5,924 bases of DNA from Pseudonocardiales bacterium (lineage in GTDB: Bacteria; Actinomycetota; Actinomycetes; Mycobacteriales; Jatrophihabitantaceae), in NCBI GenBank assembly GCA_025465405.1, contig JAODNL010000416.1, forward strand, positions 1 through 5,924, given 5' to 3'. A program made the position numbers and the translations under genes. Each line of letters opens with the position of its first letter. Positions within the stretch are counted from its first letter, which is position 1. This document shows positions 5,089-5,924 of this stretch, in pieces. The notes under the pieces were generated by a model. The model saw nothing but the letters and a program-made list of their open reading frames with translations, did not search any database and had not been told where the DNA came from.

Positions 5089-5374
5089 AAGATCTTCGAC
5101 CGCGGTCGCCGAGCGCGGTACCACTGACGGATATCCAGGCAGTTGGGGCGAAGGCGCTCATCAAGTGGTCACTGTCTTCAAAGCGGAGCACCAGGATTCC
5201 TGCCTCCGCGAACTCGAAGCCGACGCCGCCGAGTCCGCCCTCCGCGTGATAGGAGCGGAGAGATCCGTCGGGGAATGTCACGGTCACGAAGTCGAGCTCG
5301 AGCGGCCCGGTGTTGTGCAGTTCCTGATATTCGTCGACGTCGCCATTTCGGCGATGCACTATGTGTCTGGCCAT
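5075..5374 (-). CDS. Hypothetical small protein, beta-rich (99 aa)
   Basis: I do not recognise it. From ATG 5374 the product reads as alternating short strands (ELDFVTVTFPDGSLRSYHAEGG in part, then GVGFEFAEAGILVLRFEDSD) separated by glycines, so a small beta-barrel or sandwich is plausible. A basic, serine-rich tail follows (GDRGRRSSSGR, 89-99). There is no signal peptide or membrane helix. ATG 5374 is preferred over the upstream frame start at 5455 because AGGA stands nine bases before it and the protein-like composition begins there. It converges on the plus-strand genes at 4737-5088; its last 14 bases overlap the 35-aa frame in antisense. The 117-base gap before it (5375-5491) holds a weak CATACT -10 candidate at 5416-5421 and a short CCCC-N5-GGGG hairpin at 5472-5484. 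Confidence 0.55.
   Translation of the reverse strand: MARHIVHRRNGDVDEYQELHNTGPLELDFVTVTFPDGSLRSYHAEGGLGGVGFEFAEAGILVLRFEDSDHLMSAFAPTAWISVSGTALGDRGRRSSSGR
5078..5108. repeat. Three abutting perfect palindromes
   Basis: GCGGCCGC (5078-5085), GAAGATCTTC (5088-5097) and CGACCGCGGTCG (5097-5108) follow each other with almost no spacing, where the plus- and minus-strand genes meet. None has a loop or U-run typical of an intrinsic terminator, but in a GC-rich actinobacterium a structure at a convergent gene end could still stop transcription in both directions. Confidence 0.4.
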
Positions 5375-5491
5375 CTGTCTCGTCCTCACGCGGGCCGTCA
5401 GATCCGTTCTTGCCGAGTATGAGGGGCCCACTACAACTGGCGCCGGCCGCACCACTCGTTCGACCAGGAGCCCCCGATGCGGGGTCGGCCG

Positions 5492-5924
5492 TCAACGCGC
5501 CGAGTCTGGCGGCCGGCCCGTCCGCCTGCCCCGTCTGCCTTCCGTCTGAGAGGAGGTAGTGGCGGGCCTGCTGGGCAGGGCGGCGCTGACCTGGTCGTGC
5601 AGTCGGCAGAGGTCGTCAAGTATGTGGCCGCGTTGAAGGCTGAGCTCGTTGAGTTGTTGGTGGATGGTGTTCAGTCGTGCCTGCGCGGCGGCCTCGGCCG
5701 ATTGCCATTCCTGACGGGACAGACGCTCGTCCTGCACCCGACGTGCCGCTGCTTCGATCTCGGCCTCTTCCCGTGCCTGTGCGGCGTCAGCGTCGAGCCT
5801 GTCGCGCTCGGCTGCGGCGGCGGCAACGATCTGCGCTGCCTGCGCGCGGGCCCGGTCCAGTTCCGCTGCGGCGTCGGCGAGGATCTGCTCAGCGTCGGCC
5901 GTGCGAACCGCGTGGAGTTCCGCG
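5492..5924 (-). CDS. Alanine-rich coiled-coil protein, N-terminus beyond the window edge
   Basis: The frame is open from base 5923 to a TGA at 5492-5494, giving 143 residues without the beginning of the protein. About 110 residues are a continuous helix of A, E, R, D, Q and L in heptad register (for example AEQILADAAAELDRARAQAA and ERDRLDADAAQAREEAEIEA), then LNTIHQQLNELSLQRGHILDDL, ending in a basic, disordered tail. Such repeats are seen in actinobacterial DivIVA-like and other filament-forming coiled-coil proteins, but no diagnostic domain is in the visible part, so I give no name. A shorter version starting at GTG 5737 is possible but unlikely, because the upstream frame continues the same heptad pattern to the edge. 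It shows no functional tie to the monooxygenase genes. Confidence 0.65.
   Translation of the reverse strand, partial: AELHAVRTADAEQILADAAAELDRARAQAAQIVAAAAAERDRLDADAAQAREEAEIEAAARRVQDERLSRQEWQSAEAAAQARLNTIHQQLNELSLQRGHILDDLCRLHDQVSAALPSRPATTSSQTEGRRGRRTGRPPDSAR

Noticed and set aside
1..5924. Search for transposases, CRISPR arrays, tRNA or rRNA genes and attachment sites
   Set aside because: None of these is visible on either strand; the only repeats are short inverted repeats in control regions and at a gene junction.

Overview
The window comes from a GC-rich actinobacterium, probably of the Mycobacterium / Rhodococcus / Pseudonocardia kind. The codon usage fits, and the left end carries the hydroxylase large subunit of an actinobacterial propane 2-monooxygenase (PrmA/MimA type, a soluble di-iron monooxygenase). 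This gene runs off the left edge of the window.

Layout. (1) Positions 1-1527, minus strand: a short gene of unknown function (82 aa) followed by prmA, apparently one transcript. (2) Positions 1528-1782: a divergent control region with a perfect TGTCTCA-N3-TGAGACA inverted repeat, a TATATT -10 candidate facing the prm side, and a separate long nested palindrome nearer the regulator. (3) Positions 1783-3474, plus strand: a large AcoR/MimR-like regulator (GAF, AAA+-like, Fis-type helix-turn-helix). It looks like a sigma-54 activator but lacks the sigma-54 contact loop and several ATPase residues. (4) Positions 3512-4486, minus strand and convergent with the regulator: a small two-helix membrane protein and an acetate transporter of the GPR1/FUN34/YaaH (SatP) family. 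(5) Positions 4487-4736: a second divergent control region. (6) Positions 4737-5924: genes I do not recognise, namely an 83-aa helical protein on plus, a 99-aa protein on minus, and the C-terminal part of an alanine-rich coiled-coil protein on minus that runs off the right edge.

How they may work together. Known actinobacterial propane pathways oxidise propane through 2-propanol to acetone, and acetone can be cleaved by way of methyl acetate to acetate. An acetate carrier beside the monooxygenase and its regulator therefore makes metabolic sense. Degenerate copies of the perfect inverted repeat lie just upstream of prmA (1242-1258) and upstream of the membrane-protein/transporter pair (4623-4639). 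This suggests that one regulator controls both operons. That link is an inference from sequence.
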